NCBI RefSeq assembly: GCF_000499845.2
Contig: NC_023758.2
Coordinates: forward strand, 31,712,069-31,776,068
Length of the DNA: 64,000 bases
Direction: 5' to 3'
DNA from: Phaseolus vulgaris
Taxonomy: Eukaryota > Streptophyta > Magnoliopsida > Fabales > Fabaceae
Shown here: positions 47,851 to 59,947 of the stretch, in pieces
Layout: the number at the start of each line of letters is the position of its first letter
Position numbering within the stretch: position 1 is the stretch's first letter
The notes under the pieces: generated by a model
Databases searched by the model: none
Told to the model about the DNA's origin: nothing
Seen by the model: only the letters and a program-made list of their open reading frames with translations
Program-made: the position numbers and the translations under genes

Positions 47851-49038
47851 GAATAAACTAATAGTATGTTTTTCATGTTTTATTAATAGTTATAAATTTT
47901 TAATTTTGAGTGTGTTGTAATATGTGAGTTTTTAAAGACAACAATAGTCTTATCAAATTAATTAAAAAAAAGTATTTTATAATGTTATCATTTGCATTTA
48001 AAATTGATCAATTTCATTTTTAGATAAATTAATACTGTTAACAAATATAAAATTTACTTGAAATTAATATATCAATACCCTTTTATCTTATTATTTATTA
48101 ACTTACTTTTCTTTACTTTTATAAAAAAAATAGTATTAAAAAGTTATATAATATTATTTAAAAAAATTATTTACAATTTCTAAATTATCTAATTAAAAGT
48201 AAATATAAATATTTTATTTTTATAATTTTTAAGATGTTTTAGCTACTCTAGCCATGGTGGATATGCCGTCTCGGACGCTGATTTGCAACCTTGCCTTGAT
48301 TGTGCAAAAGGGAGAAAGACCACCTTTCTATTTTTTATGGATCTAACGGCATAAGAAGAAGGTTTCTGTGCTACTCAAACATGCAAAGAATAATATTTAT
48401 ATAATTATTAAAGAGTGTATTTATGATTGTAAAATGTGAAAAAAATGAATGATAACACATATATAATAATTTAAAGGAAAATTATATAAGTAATCGTAAT
48501 TAATTTATTTTACATTCATTGTTTTTTAATTTTTAAAATATTAATGTGCTATAAACATTCAAAATCTTAAAATGAAAGATGGAAAATATATAAGAAAAAA
48601 AAATTCCTAAAATTAGTTAATAGTTTTACAATTTTAATATATATTTTTAAAGCAATTATTATAAACTTAAGCAATTTTAATTTGTAATAATTTATTATTC
48701 AATATCAGTATATTTTATTTTTAGTGTTATTTATATCTTAACATCTTATGTTTCCCACTTGAAATTATTATATAAATATAGTTTATCTTATTATTAATTA
48801 ACTTAATTTATTTACTGTAATTTTATTAAAAAATAGTATTAAAATATTATATAACCTTATTTACAAAATAAATTATTTAGTTATCTACCAATCAATATTT
48901 TATTTTATTAATTTATTTTAGTTATCTATACTATATATCTATATACAGAGGAAATTTTTTATTATAATTGTTTTGGTTGTATAAATTTATTTTCCTATTT
49001 TATCTTTATATCAATATTTTATTTTATTATTTTGATTA

Positions 49039-49310
49039 TTTTGTTATTTTATAATCACTTAAATTTAAAATTAAAAAAATAATTAATATTAAATTTGAAA
49101 GAATTGTTTCAACCTTCACTATTATAGCAATTTTAAAATTTATTTAAGAAACCATTGGTACGATTCTCCGTTACACATAAACTAATTTTCCTACTTCTCA
49201 CTCTCTATTTTTCCTTTCACTTACTTACTTTCCAATATTTTCCATGTAAAAAACTGATATATTATAAAAAAATTAATAAGAAAAAAAGAGAAAACTGTAG
49301 AGAGAATAAT
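49039..49310. repeat. Diverged dispersed repeat, copy 2
   Basis: Partner of 47547-47850. A second shared block, AAAATAGTATTAAAA plus ATATTATATAA-like sequence, occurs outside the main repeat at about 48085-48190 and 48785-48900, so the original element may be longer or rearranged. Confidence 0.65.
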
Positions 49311-49745
49311 AATTTTGCATGATAATGATATTTTTTATTTATAATGACTATAAAATTATATTATTAATATAAATGTATGAATAATAATATTATTTATTTG
49401 ATATTTAATATTAAATATAAATATATATAAAAATAGAAATAAAAAATACGCATATCTTTATCTCGCGTCTGTGTAGCCATAGTATATATAATAAAGGAGG
49501 ATGGTGACGGAAAAGTTAAAAAATCATAAGATTTAATCTTAAAATGTTATATATATTTTTTAAATTATTGAATAAGTTGATAATAGAAAAGGAAAGATTT
49601 AATCTTATCTCTACAACTTTTTTTTGAAGTACTATAAAAAATTAATATAAAAATGTTATAGAGAGGGAATGTACGAATAAACCCTAATCGTAAGTTGCAA
49701 ATAGTGGTTAAATCAAGGTAAATTGGAAAAACGCAATAGAGAGCG

Positions 49746-49787
49746 TTCTTCCCCATCTGGTTAGGGTTCTTCCTCATCTGGTTAGGG
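49746..49787 (+). promoter_or_regulatory. Two tandem 21-bp units each carrying a telo-box (TTAGGG)
   Basis: TTCTTCC(C/T)CATCTGGTTAGGG occurs at 49746-49766 and 49767-49787 with one difference, ending 52 bp before the Crooked-neck start codon. GGTTAGGGTT contains the plant telo-box in reverse (AACCCTAA). Telo-boxes are common near the transcription start of plant housekeeping, translation and RNA-processing genes, which fits this neighbour. Confidence 0.65.
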
Positions 49788-49839
49788 TTCACGCACAGAG
49801 CTACATTGCACCCTGAGAAATTGCTAATAACCTGCAACG

Positions 49840-52800
49840 ATGTCTTCATCGAAGGAGGCGGACCCAACCCTGGGTTACCTCACTCGGAAGGACACGGAGG
49901 TGAAGCTTCCGCGTCCAACCAGGGTCAAGAATAAAACCCCTGCTCCTATCCAAATCACCGCCGAGCAAATTCTCCGGGAGGCTCGGGAGCGTCAAGAGGC
50001 GGAGATCCGCCCTCCTAAGCAGAAAATCACCGACTCCACCGAGCTCGGCGAATACCGGCTTCGCAAGCGCAAGGAGTTCGAGGACCTTATCCGCCGCGTT
50101 CGATGGAACATTGGCGTGTGGATCAAGTACGCGCAATGGGAGGAATCGCAGAAGGATTTCAAACGCGCGCGTTCCGTTTGGGAGAGGGCGCTGGAGGTGG
50201 ATTACAAGAACCACACGCTCTGGCTCAAGTACGCGGAGGTCGAGATGAAGAACAAGTTCATAAACCACGCCCGCAACGTGTGGGATCGCGCCGTCACGCT
50301 TCTTCCGAGGGTGGATCAGTTGTGGTACAAGTACATTCACATGGAGGAGATGTTAGGCAATGTCGCCGGCGCGAGGCAGGTTTTCGAGAGGTGGATGAAG
50401 TGGACTCCGGACCAGCAGGGATGGCTGTCGTACTTAAAATTTGAGCTTAGGTACAATGAAATTGAACGCGCCAGAGGGATTTTTGAGCGATTTGTCGAGT
50501 GCCACCCTCGGGTTGGTGCTTGGATACGCTATGCTAAGTTTGAGATGAAGAGTGGCGAGGTTGGGAAGGCTAGGACCGTGTACGAGAGAGCTGTGGATAA
50601 GCTATCTGATGACGAGGAAGCAGAGCAGTTATTTGTTGCTTTTGCTGAGTTTGAGGAAAGGTGTAAGGAGACTGAGCGTGCAAGAGCTATCTATAAGTTT
50701 GCTCTTGATCATATTCCCAAGGGAAGGGCGGAAGATTTGTATAGAAAATTTGTGGCATTTGAGAAGCAGTATGGGGACAGAGAAGGAATCGAAGATGCCA
50801 TCGTTGGGAAGAGAAGGTTTCAGTATGAGGACGAAGTGAAGAAGAGTCCGTTGAATTATGATTCCTGGTTTGACTACATAAGGTTGGAGGAAAGTGTGGG
50901 GGATAAGGAAAGGATCAGGGAGGTTTATGAGAGAGCTATAGCCAATGTTCCCCCGGCGGAGGAGAAGCGCTACTGGCAGCGCTATATTTATTTGTGGTAT
51001 GTTTGATTTAGATTTCATTGTTCCTGTCTTATTTGTTTATTCACTGTTTTGACATTTTTTACCTAATGTTTGTTAATCGTGTATGTGCAACGTAGGATTA
51101 ATTATGCACTCTATGAAGAGCTCGATGCTGGGGATGCGGAGCGAACAAGGGACGTATACAGGTATGCATCTGTTTATGAACTTAAATTTTGGATCTAACT
51201 GTATTGATTTCTATTTCTATCATGTTTAGATTTCTATTTTTGTTCATCAACTCATAGTTATGAGAATAATATAATTCACCATTCGAATGTTAGGATTCAT
51301 TATTCAAATTCTCTGGATTTGTATCTTAAATGAATACTACGATTCATGTTTTTACTTTTTCACCAATTTTCTTGAAAAAATTGATAATTTACGTAAGTTT
51401 AAATTTTTAAGTGAAGAAATTTGAAAGAACACTTGTAAACTTATTCTATTCCATTATTCCACCTTTTATTTGTAATTCATTAAATGCACATACTTTGTTT
51501 AGTTATTTTATTGCTTCGTTTCTATTCTTCTAAAATAAGTTCTTCACAATCTCATGTATAACTAGTATTCTTGTTTTACATGATTTCTTCAAAAGTTGTT
51601 TTTTTATCTATTTCTATTTTAAATAGTTTACAGTAAACACTAAATATCATACGCGATGATTTATCTCCAGTATTTTTTTGTTGTATTTCAATCTTATGAT
51701 TCGATACAAGTTGCGATACTAGTGCTTATTAACCCTCACTGTGTGACATACGAGGAACACTGGAATTACAGTTATGCCTCAGTTTATATCAAATACAATT
51801 ACTTTTCCAACTTCAGTAATCTTCTATGTATCAACCATTATTTATGAATAATTACTTCCAAACGTTAAAAATTATGTAAGTCATTATCCTTAGCATTGTA
51901 TTGTCAAGCATAATTTCTACTGGAATCTACAATCACATTTGACTTGAATTTCAGGAGAATCTTGTGTATTATCTTCCTTTACTAATTCACTTAAAAGACA
52001 ATTTCATTGTAGTATTGGTATCATAGATTTACTGTACTGCTATTGAGTCTTGATCATACTGACGTTCTTTGTTACTTCCACTTCTTTAGGGAGTGCCTCA
52101 ACCAGATACCTCACCAGAAGTTCTCGTTTGCAAAATTATGGCTTCTAGCAGCACAGTTTGAAATACGTCAGCTGAATCTCAAGGCTGCTCGTCAAATATT
52201 AGGAAATGCCATTGGAAAGGCTCCTAAAGATAAGGTAATATATCCATGGACACAAACACAACTTCTTTTACTGCAATCTGGTTGACTTTTCACCCAATGT
52301 TACTCTTTGACAACAGATTTTTAAGAAGTATATAGAGATAGAACTGCAGCTTGGTAATATAGACCGGTGCAGAAAACTATATGAAAAATATCTGGAGTGG
52401 TCTCCAGAAAATTGTTATGCTTGGAGCAAGTATGCTGAGTTGGAGAGATCATTATCTGAGACGGATCGAGCTCGAGGAATTTTTGAGCTTGCAATTGCCC
52501 AACCAGCATTGGACATGCCTGAACTCTTGTGGAAGGTACACAATTTGTTTCTCGTGAAAGAAAATGTCTGGACACTCGCATTTAATTGTTTAGCATCATT
52601 CTTGATCCGGCACAGGGATTTATTTAAATTTTGGACTTGGATGGAAAGGGAAATTATGAAAATAGGTGGATAGCCTTTTTACTTAAACATAATACAAAGA
52701 TCACTTTTAGGAGCCTTATACTAAAACCACTGAAAAAGTAGGTAAAGACAACTTGTAAATGACAAATTTGTCTCACTAGTGATTAGGGCTATAGTATTAA

Positions 52801-55800
52801 AATATCTACCGAGTATGAAGATGTCTATAACTTTAATGTTTACTGGCTTATTATTTGAAAGAGGATTTGTTATTAGCAATGCATCCAATACTTCGTTTAT
52901 TTTCCACATGGATGTTTATACAGTAGATTTTGACTTGATTCGGAGGAGATCAATGCTAGCATAGTTAAACATTGTATTTGCTACCTTCACTTCTGTAAAA
53001 TGTCGACCATCAGGATTTGGCATGTAATCCTTTTACCCCATCTGAGGCTGCATTGGTGCTACCTCTTTGGGCAAGTGGGGATTTGAACCTTTTAGGTTCA
53101 TGTAGAGATGAGGGTCGTCCACTTTAAGTTCCAACCATGGAAATCCTTGGTTCTTTTGTATGGTTTGTCTAGCAAACATCAAAGAAAGCTCTGCACCAGT
53201 TGTATTGTATCTTGGTTTAGGATTGATCTTGTGGCTTTCTTAGGTTGTTTTACTGGATGAAAGGCGTTTATTGGTGTTGTTGGAATGGGTTTGGTTGCAG
53301 AAGCTTGTATGGCAAGGAATCTCCAACTTGTTTTAGGATGGATTATGGTGGTTTCTTGTCACTTATGGATGGCAACATGGACGGAAATTATGAAAATAGG
53401 TGGGTAGCCTTTTTACTTAAACATAATACAAAGATCACTTTTAGGAGCCTTATACTAAAACCACTGAAAAAGTAGGTAAAGACAACTTGTAAATGACAAA
53501 TTTGTCTCACTAGTGATTAGGGCTATAGTATTAAAATATCTACCGAGTATGAAGATGCCTATAACTTTAATGTTTACTGGCTTATTATTTGAAAGAGGAT
53601 TTGTTATTATCAATGCATCCAATACTTCGTTTATTTTCCACATGGATGCTTATACAGTAGATTTTGACTTGATTCGGAGGAGAGATCAATGCTAGCATAG
53701 TTAAACATTGTATTTGCTACTTTCACTTCTGTAAAATGTCGACCACCAGGATTTGGCATGTAATCCTTTTACCCCATCTGAGGCTGCATTGCTGCTACCT
53801 CTTTGTGCAAGTGGGGATATAAACCTTTTAGGTTCATGGAGAGATGAGGGTCGTCCACTTTAAGTTCCAACCATGGAAACCCTTGGTTCTTTTGTATGGT
53901 TTGTCTAGCAAGCATCAAAGAAAGCTCTGCACCAGTTGTATTGTATCTTGGTTTAGGATTAATCTTGTGGCTTTCTTAGGTTGTTTTACTGAATGAAAGG
54001 CGTTTATTGGTGTTGTTGGAATGGGTTTTGGTTGCAGAAGCTTGTATGGCAAGGAATCTCCAACTTGTTGTTTTAGGATGGATTAGGGTGGTTTCTTGTC
54101 ACTTATGGATGGCAACATGGACGGAAATGTTGGTGGTAGATTTGGGTGGTGTTTGAAGGTGGTTTATGGCTGTTTGGGTGGTCAAGGCGCATGTTTAGGT
54201 TGCATTGCAACTTGTTGTGCAAGGTAGGTCCAAGGGCCTAGCTAAGGATGGTTTCTTTGAAGGTTCTTTCTGTGGGGTTGTTTCACTCTTGGCTACCAAA
54301 GGTCATGGTGACCGTCTTGTGGATGGTTTGAGTGGTGGTTGTAAAGTGTGTGGGTAGCCTAGGTATGACCAAGAAGAACCAAGAAGGAAAGCAGAAGAAA
54401 TGCACAAAAAAAAGGAAATAATTAGAAGAAGTAAGAAAGACGACTAGGAGAAGAAATTTACCTTTGGAATGATATCTTCTCTTGGAAACTAGCCATGAAC
54501 ATGACTCAAGAACTAAAGGAGGAAAGGTTCCTCTTGCACCACTAACTCTTGAGCTAACCAAGAGAGGAAATTGAAACTCAAATTCTTCTTCGAGATAAGA
54601 GTTTCTGAAAGAGAAGTGTTCACAGCCCTCAAAAGCCCAACCATGTCTTAAAAGCAATACTTTTCATTCACTCCCAAACTTGTGGCCAATGTACAGAGGT
54701 GCTTTCTCTTTAGAGGTTAGGCGCATGGAAGGAGTGGCCAAACACTTTCTTTCCCTCCTTGTGTCCAAACAAAGCTACAAGCTAAATTACTAAAAGAATA
54801 GTCAAAGGAACTATAGGCTATCCTTATGTCCAAGGACGGATTTATTACATGAAGACCTATTTTCTACTTTATTCACGAACTTGCCATCTTTACTTATAGT
54901 TAATCTCCCTCTAGTAACTTCTTGAAGTGACTCCTCCTTCCTGTCCATGATCACATGGTTTGATGAGATGTGGCAACTTCATTATAACCCTGATTGAGGT
55001 GCCCACAGCTGTTGGTGGAAGATTGGGTAGCAATCAAATTTTGGATGGTCTGATTGGTTTAGGTTGATGGTGGTTCAATTTGAACATAGGACAGCAATGA
55101 AGGGCAAGGTGGCAAGCTTGCCGGTTGAATGATGTAGCAGATAGAACAGAGGAGATGAAAAGTGCTTTGCGTTCAACAAAATTTAATTGAAAATCTCTTA
55201 AACGTTCATTAATTTAAAACTGATTTAAAAATGGAAAATTTGTGTTTTTCAACTGAAAAAGTTGAGTGAGTGGGTGTATGTTGCCACACTCACTTATATA
55301 TGGTTATGCTCTGATGTGACAGCTTCCTTTTTCATCATTCCTTATTTGACTTCTATTGTTTGTCTTATATTGTATACCTTGATAGCTATATTCACATTAG
55401 TCATAATGTAACTGAATTTGTTGATACAAGCAGGCATTCATTGACTTTGAGACTGCTGAGGGTGAATTTGATAGAGCAAGAGCACTTTATGAAAGGCTTC
55501 TTGACCGAACAAAGCACTTGAAGGTATGGATAAGCTATGCGGAATTTGAGGCAACAGCTATGGACGTGGACAATGTAGACGTAACAGAAAACGAACAAAA
55601 GAAGCAATGCATTGAGCGTGCTAGAAGTATGTGATCCAGTGCTATATGGCTCTTATGCTGTTAATTGGTTGTTTTCAGTTAGTTTGAACATAAGTGGGAT
55701 AATTTTCTGAATCTCTTCATATCTTGTTTATGCCTGTATTAGGGGTGTTTGAGAAGGCTCTCAACTACTTCAGATCATCAGCTCCAGATTTGAAAGAAGA

Positions 55801-56163
55801 AAGGGCAATGTTATTGGAAAAATGGCTTAACATGGAGACTACATTTGGAGATCTGGGTGATGTTAGCTTAGTCCAGTCTAAGCTGCCCAAAAAGCTCAAG
55901 AAGAGAAGACATGTTACCACTGAAGATGGTTCTACCAGGTATGTAACTAACTCGGTGTATGTTAATTTTATACCTATGAAATATTTTTGCTGTTATACTT
56001 TTGTAAGTCTTCTTTTTTTCTGACATCATTCCTGTTAATTTAATTTTGCAGAATTGAAGATTTCATCGACTTTTTGTTTCCTGAAGAAAGTCAGACAACA
56101 AATCTCAAGATCTTGGAAGCTGCTTACAAATGGAAGAAGCAAAAACTGTCTTTGGATGATTAA
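49840..56163 (+). CDS. CRNKL1: Crooked neck-like pre-mRNA splicing factor (CRNKL1/CLF1)
   Basis: Seven exons: 49840-50996, 51096-51161, 52090-52234, 52317-52535, 55434-55626, 55743-55938 and 56052-56163. All junctions are GT-AG and frames join to 695 aa. The protein is a HAT-repeat (half-a-TPR) scaffold of the Prp19-associated complex in the nuclear spliceosome. The N-terminus has the family sequence [15 protein letters not shown] (39-53). HAT repeats with the W-x-x-Y/A and RAR-x-V-x-E-R-A pattern run from about residue 90 almost to the end. The C-terminus carries the basic [10 protein letters not shown] stretch and the family ending [10 protein letters not shown] and AYKWKKQ. The length is as expected for plant orthologues. 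Intron 4 (52536-55433) is unusually long and contains a tandem duplication. The ATG is the first one in a good context, 52 bp after the telo-box repeat. Confidence 0.96.
52536..55433 (+). other. Long intron 4 of the Crooked-neck gene
   Basis: Donor GTACAC at 52536 and acceptor CAAGCAG ending 55433. The flanking exons continue the family sequence without loss (MPELLWK then [23 protein letters not shown]). The intron is 2.9 kb, against 82-928 bp for the others, because it carries a 0.73-0.74 kb tandem duplication and further GT-rich, transposon-like DNA at 54130-55200. An antisense ORF of ~124 codons (54283-54657) has no recognisable domain. Confidence 0.85.
52648..54127. repeat. Tandem duplication of ~734-740 bp in the Crooked-neck intron
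   Basis: Copy 1 is about 52651-53384 and copy 2 about 53385-54127. The offset is 734 bp on the left (TAGCCTTTTTACTTAAAC at 52671 and 53405) and 740 bp at the right end (ATGGCAACATGGACGGAAAT at 53368 and 54108). The copies differ by scattered single-base changes and a few short indels, so the event is recent. Both have the same strand and neither encodes a recognised protein. Confidence 0.9.
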
Positions 56164-59100
56164 TAATAACTTGTAGTTCTATTTTTAGTGTGTATATATT
56201 GGGGAAGATTTAATTGTCGTGTAACTAGCAAATGCAGGACGTGATATACCTGCACATTATAAAATTCTTGGACCATTGTCTTTAAGTTGAAACGTCATTT
56301 TTATTAGATGTGGAAATAGATATCTCAAAACCAGTAGCATCTGCAGGAGCTAATGCAATATTTTGAGCTTTCCAAGTTTTGACTTGTAAACGCATTTGAG
56401 GAGCATGTAAAGGAGTTAACGAAGTTTATATATTGTGAAATTGTTGACAAACTTGTTTAAAACTATGATTATTGCAAGTTGCTACTCATTTTTGAATTTA
56501 GGAATCAAAGTAATTTTTGAATTTAGGAATCAAAGCAATCGATTACGCTTAAAGATATGTTAGATTTCTAAATCTGTTGATGCTATTACAAGTTAAGAAA
56601 ATTATAATTAAGTTTTAAAATATTTTTCTTTCCTTAAAAAAGTCTTTTATTATGTAAATTTTTTAATTGAATTCTTAGATTCAGTTCCATTAGTTTATGA
56701 GAAGTTACATGATTTTTAGTGGTGGGCGAGGTTATGCAGGGAATACGGTTGATCTACGGATAACCAGAATAAAAAAGTAAAATTTGTCTAATATTAATAA
56801 AATACAAAATTATTTATTGTATGTTGTGAAAATAATTTATTGTCGAGTCTATACTATTATTTCAACTATTTTTTTTAAATATATATTATCATATAATCGT
56901 CTAAAATTCAACTTTCATCTAATTTTTAAGTGTAGTTCTTTTTACTATATTTATAATTAAAAAACATCTTCTCTAATTATTGTGGTTGAAAGAAAATAAG
57001 GTAATCATTTTATACACCAAAATATAAAAGAATTTTGTTTTAAAATTATTTACTTACGTTCACAATTTAAGATGTCAAAGGAAATAAAATCTTATCATGT
57101 TTTAGATAAAATTTTATCTTTTTCTTTTAACACAGGGTAACATTTTTTGTTAAATAAATTTTGATAGAATAATTGATTTAATCACTAACATTTATACTAG
57201 ATATATAATTTTTTAAAAATTAAACAACTCATTATCATATGTTTTTATAAATTATAAATATCTTAGAAAATGATTTCGTACTTTATCAAGAACTCGATAA
57301 TCTTATTTTACCTATCTTTATTACCACATTTTATAAAGATTGCCTGCTCATAATTTTTGTGTTCCTATTACGGAGTAGATTGTGAAAAGAATTTGTTTGA
57401 TAATCTTTATTTTATACTATCTTTTGTGTTCCTATAATCTTTTGTATACTATCTTTATCTTATAATTAAGTAGTTTTATAACTTATTCACTGGTTTATTA
57501 ATAAAACATGTAAAATTTATCTTTATTACTTTTTTTTATTATAATTTCATATATTTTTTTTATGTTATTACTCTGTACATTTATAATTTATTTACTCATT
57601 TATCCTTACTAAGTGAAAACAAGTATTAAAAATCGATTATTTCAAGCTACAGCCCATAAAATTTAAAATTATACCTCACAAACTTATACAATTAATTGAT
57701 ATATATTTTTTTTTTGGTTTTAATAAGTTCATATATATTTTTTAAACACCCTCCCATTGATTTGTAAGATGATGTTCCACTAATTTAATTTTATGTAATT
57801 TTTAATTTTTTATAGGAAGAAAATACAAAGATATCCACCACAACAGGTAGACAGAAAGGACTAAGGAATTCCTTTTATGGAAAACTACGGGAACACAGCG
57901 CGTTAGTTTTTTTTTTTACTATTATTATTATATATATATATATATTATTTATTTAAATATAAATTCATGTGTATTGATATGTATTGATATGTATGAGATA
58001 TATATGTTATTGGATTTTAAGAGATTTGAGGAAGGAGAGAAAAAATTAAAAAACTAATTTACATTCAAAAACTAAAATGATTTTGATAACGTGTTTTAAA
58101 GAGGATAATTAATTTCTTCACTCTTCTGCTAGTTAAGTGATAGGTGACAAAAAATAAAAATTAGCCTATCAATCTCTTCACACTTCTGTCAGTTAAGTGA
58201 GAATAAATAAAATAAAAATTTTAAATTAAAAAACTGTTTTCTTAACTTCTAAAATTATAAAATATCTAAACAACCAAATAAATTAATAAAATAAAATATT
58301 AAACAATGATAAAAAAGAAAACAATTTAAAACAGTTAAAGTGGGAAATCCCATATATAAATAAGTATATAAATATAGATGAAAAAAGATTTGATAATATT
58401 CATCCTCAAATACAATTGTAATAGTATCATATAAGATGAAAATAATAGTCATCTATAATAATATACTTTTATTTAATGTATATTTGGTCTTTCAATAAAT
58501 ATTAATATTATAATTACTAATCTTTTACTATCAATTATTAATAAAATTAAATATTTTGAATATAATAAAACTGTTAACACATTTTTACAAATAAAAAAAA
58601 GATAATGATAAGAGTAACAATAATAATATTTTTATAATATTTCCACATTTTCCTTTTATATTAACAAAATGAATAGCTCCTCTCTTTTTTTAATTATTCC
58701 CAAAACCATTGAATTTATTTATCGTTATAGAACTACTTTGCCTTGGATTATTTCCATTCAATATTTCTTAATCCCTTCTGTTTGGTGGAAGTCGAGTTCC
58801 ATTCCCAGGTAACAGTTTTCTTCTTTCATCTTTACTAAGGAAAAATTAGATTTTACAATATATGTTTCATTCCCAGATTTGTAATTTGAATCTGGAATAA
58901 TCAATGCATCAATAGTCTGAGAAAACATTCAGTGCATGGGATTTTGAAAAATAATGAATACACCAAAAACTTGGATTTTATCATTGTTTCCTTCCTTCTA
59001 AAAGCTGATCAGAAACAATAATGTAATATTATATGATTGATTGTAAATTAAAAAGGAAATTATAAATGTGTGGGGACTTAATTTGTGGATCTGTGTTACT

Positions 59101-59901
59101 GTATTTATCTTTCAATCCATGAATGTAGAACTTATACATGTATCTTCTGGATTCTATGATTGTGCTATCTGTTCATGTTCTTTCTCCATACAAAAGGTTT
59201 GATAAAACAATGACAAACTCAAGAAAAATTGGATTTCAACTAAATCAATCGGCACTTTCAGTTAAATATTATTTTTCAATGCATTTTCTTTTAAACTTGG
59301 TGGAATTGTGTTCTTGAGCAAATCTAAACTGCTCCAGAAAACTAAATTCTTAGCTCTTCAAGCTTCTGGGAGAACAAGTTTCTCTTCCTCATACAATTTC
59401 TTTGCTTTCTTGCCTAAATATCATGATTAATATATAATAAATGGGTACTGTAAACTATGTTCGCCATATAGATAAAATTTGTGTAAACATAATGTTTTCT
59501 GAGATATTATGGTTAGATCAAATATTACCAATTTTAGAATTTCTTAATTCAGTTACGATTTTTTATATATCGATGAATTAAGGGAGAAAAGTGTATTTAA
59601 ATTATTTTGATCTCAATTCTTAAACGAGACTATATTGAATGTGAGAGTATATTAAATGTGTGAATTGTGTAAACTAAATTCATGTTTTGCTTGTTGAGAA
59701 ATATTGGTCTCTTTTTCTTGGCACATCAAACACTTTCAAATATTGCAATCAATAACTGCTACTGTTGCTAATTTTCTGTTGACCATGGTTTATTCATATT
59801 AATGAATATGCATACATTGACATTTAGAATGGCCTCTTAATTTCTGATGCCTGTGTTCACTTTTCAGTTTCAGGGTTCCTATTCATTTTCCGAGGAAGAA
59901 A
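56164..59901. other. Intergenic region between Crooked-neck and the NAB/CIP1-like gene
   Basis: 56164-56400 is probably Crooked-neck 3' UTR. 56489-56538 is a 25-bp tandem duplication, followed by a CAATCGATTACG motif at about 56549. (TA)n lies at about 57930-57945. A ~57-bp imperfect duplication (TCTTCAC..CTTCTG..AGTTAAGTGA) is at about 58114 and 58171. 58740-58812 may be the untranslated first exon of the next gene, ending in CCCAG|GTAACAG, with an acceptor near 59867. No coding region is supported. Confidence 0.55.
56489..56538. repeat. 25-bp tandem duplication
   Basis: TTTTTGAATTTAGGAATCAA is repeated with a 25-bp offset; the copies differ at one base after the shared block. Confidence 0.8.
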
Positions 59902-59934
59902 ATGGATAGTTCCTTGCAAGAAATTTCCTTCTAA
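59902..59934 (+). other. 10-codon upstream ORF before the NAB/CIP1-like start
   Basis: ATG at 59902 opens ten codons and stops with TAA at 59932-59934, 13 bp before the main ATG at 59948. It is in the predicted leader after the acceptor near 59867, so it would be in the mRNA if that acceptor is used. Confidence 0.45.
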
Positions 59935-59947
59935 ATTTAACAAAAGG

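Larger units (their letters stand above)
38521..49745. other. Long repeat-rich intergenic region between SPA and Crooked-neck
   Basis: About 11 kb with no intact gene. It contains two short broken coding remnants (42645-43212 on the minus strand and 47041-47212 on the plus strand), a complex TA/CTATAT microsatellite at 45945-46075, and a pair of diverged ~280-bp direct repeats at 47547-47850 and 49039-49310. (AT)n runs occur, for example near 40928. The remainder is AT-rich with no recognisable protein. Confidence 0.55.

Noticed and set aside
54283..54657. 124-codon antisense ORF in the Crooked-neck intron
   Set aside because: No domain, and it sits in transposon-like intronic DNA; not supported as a gene.
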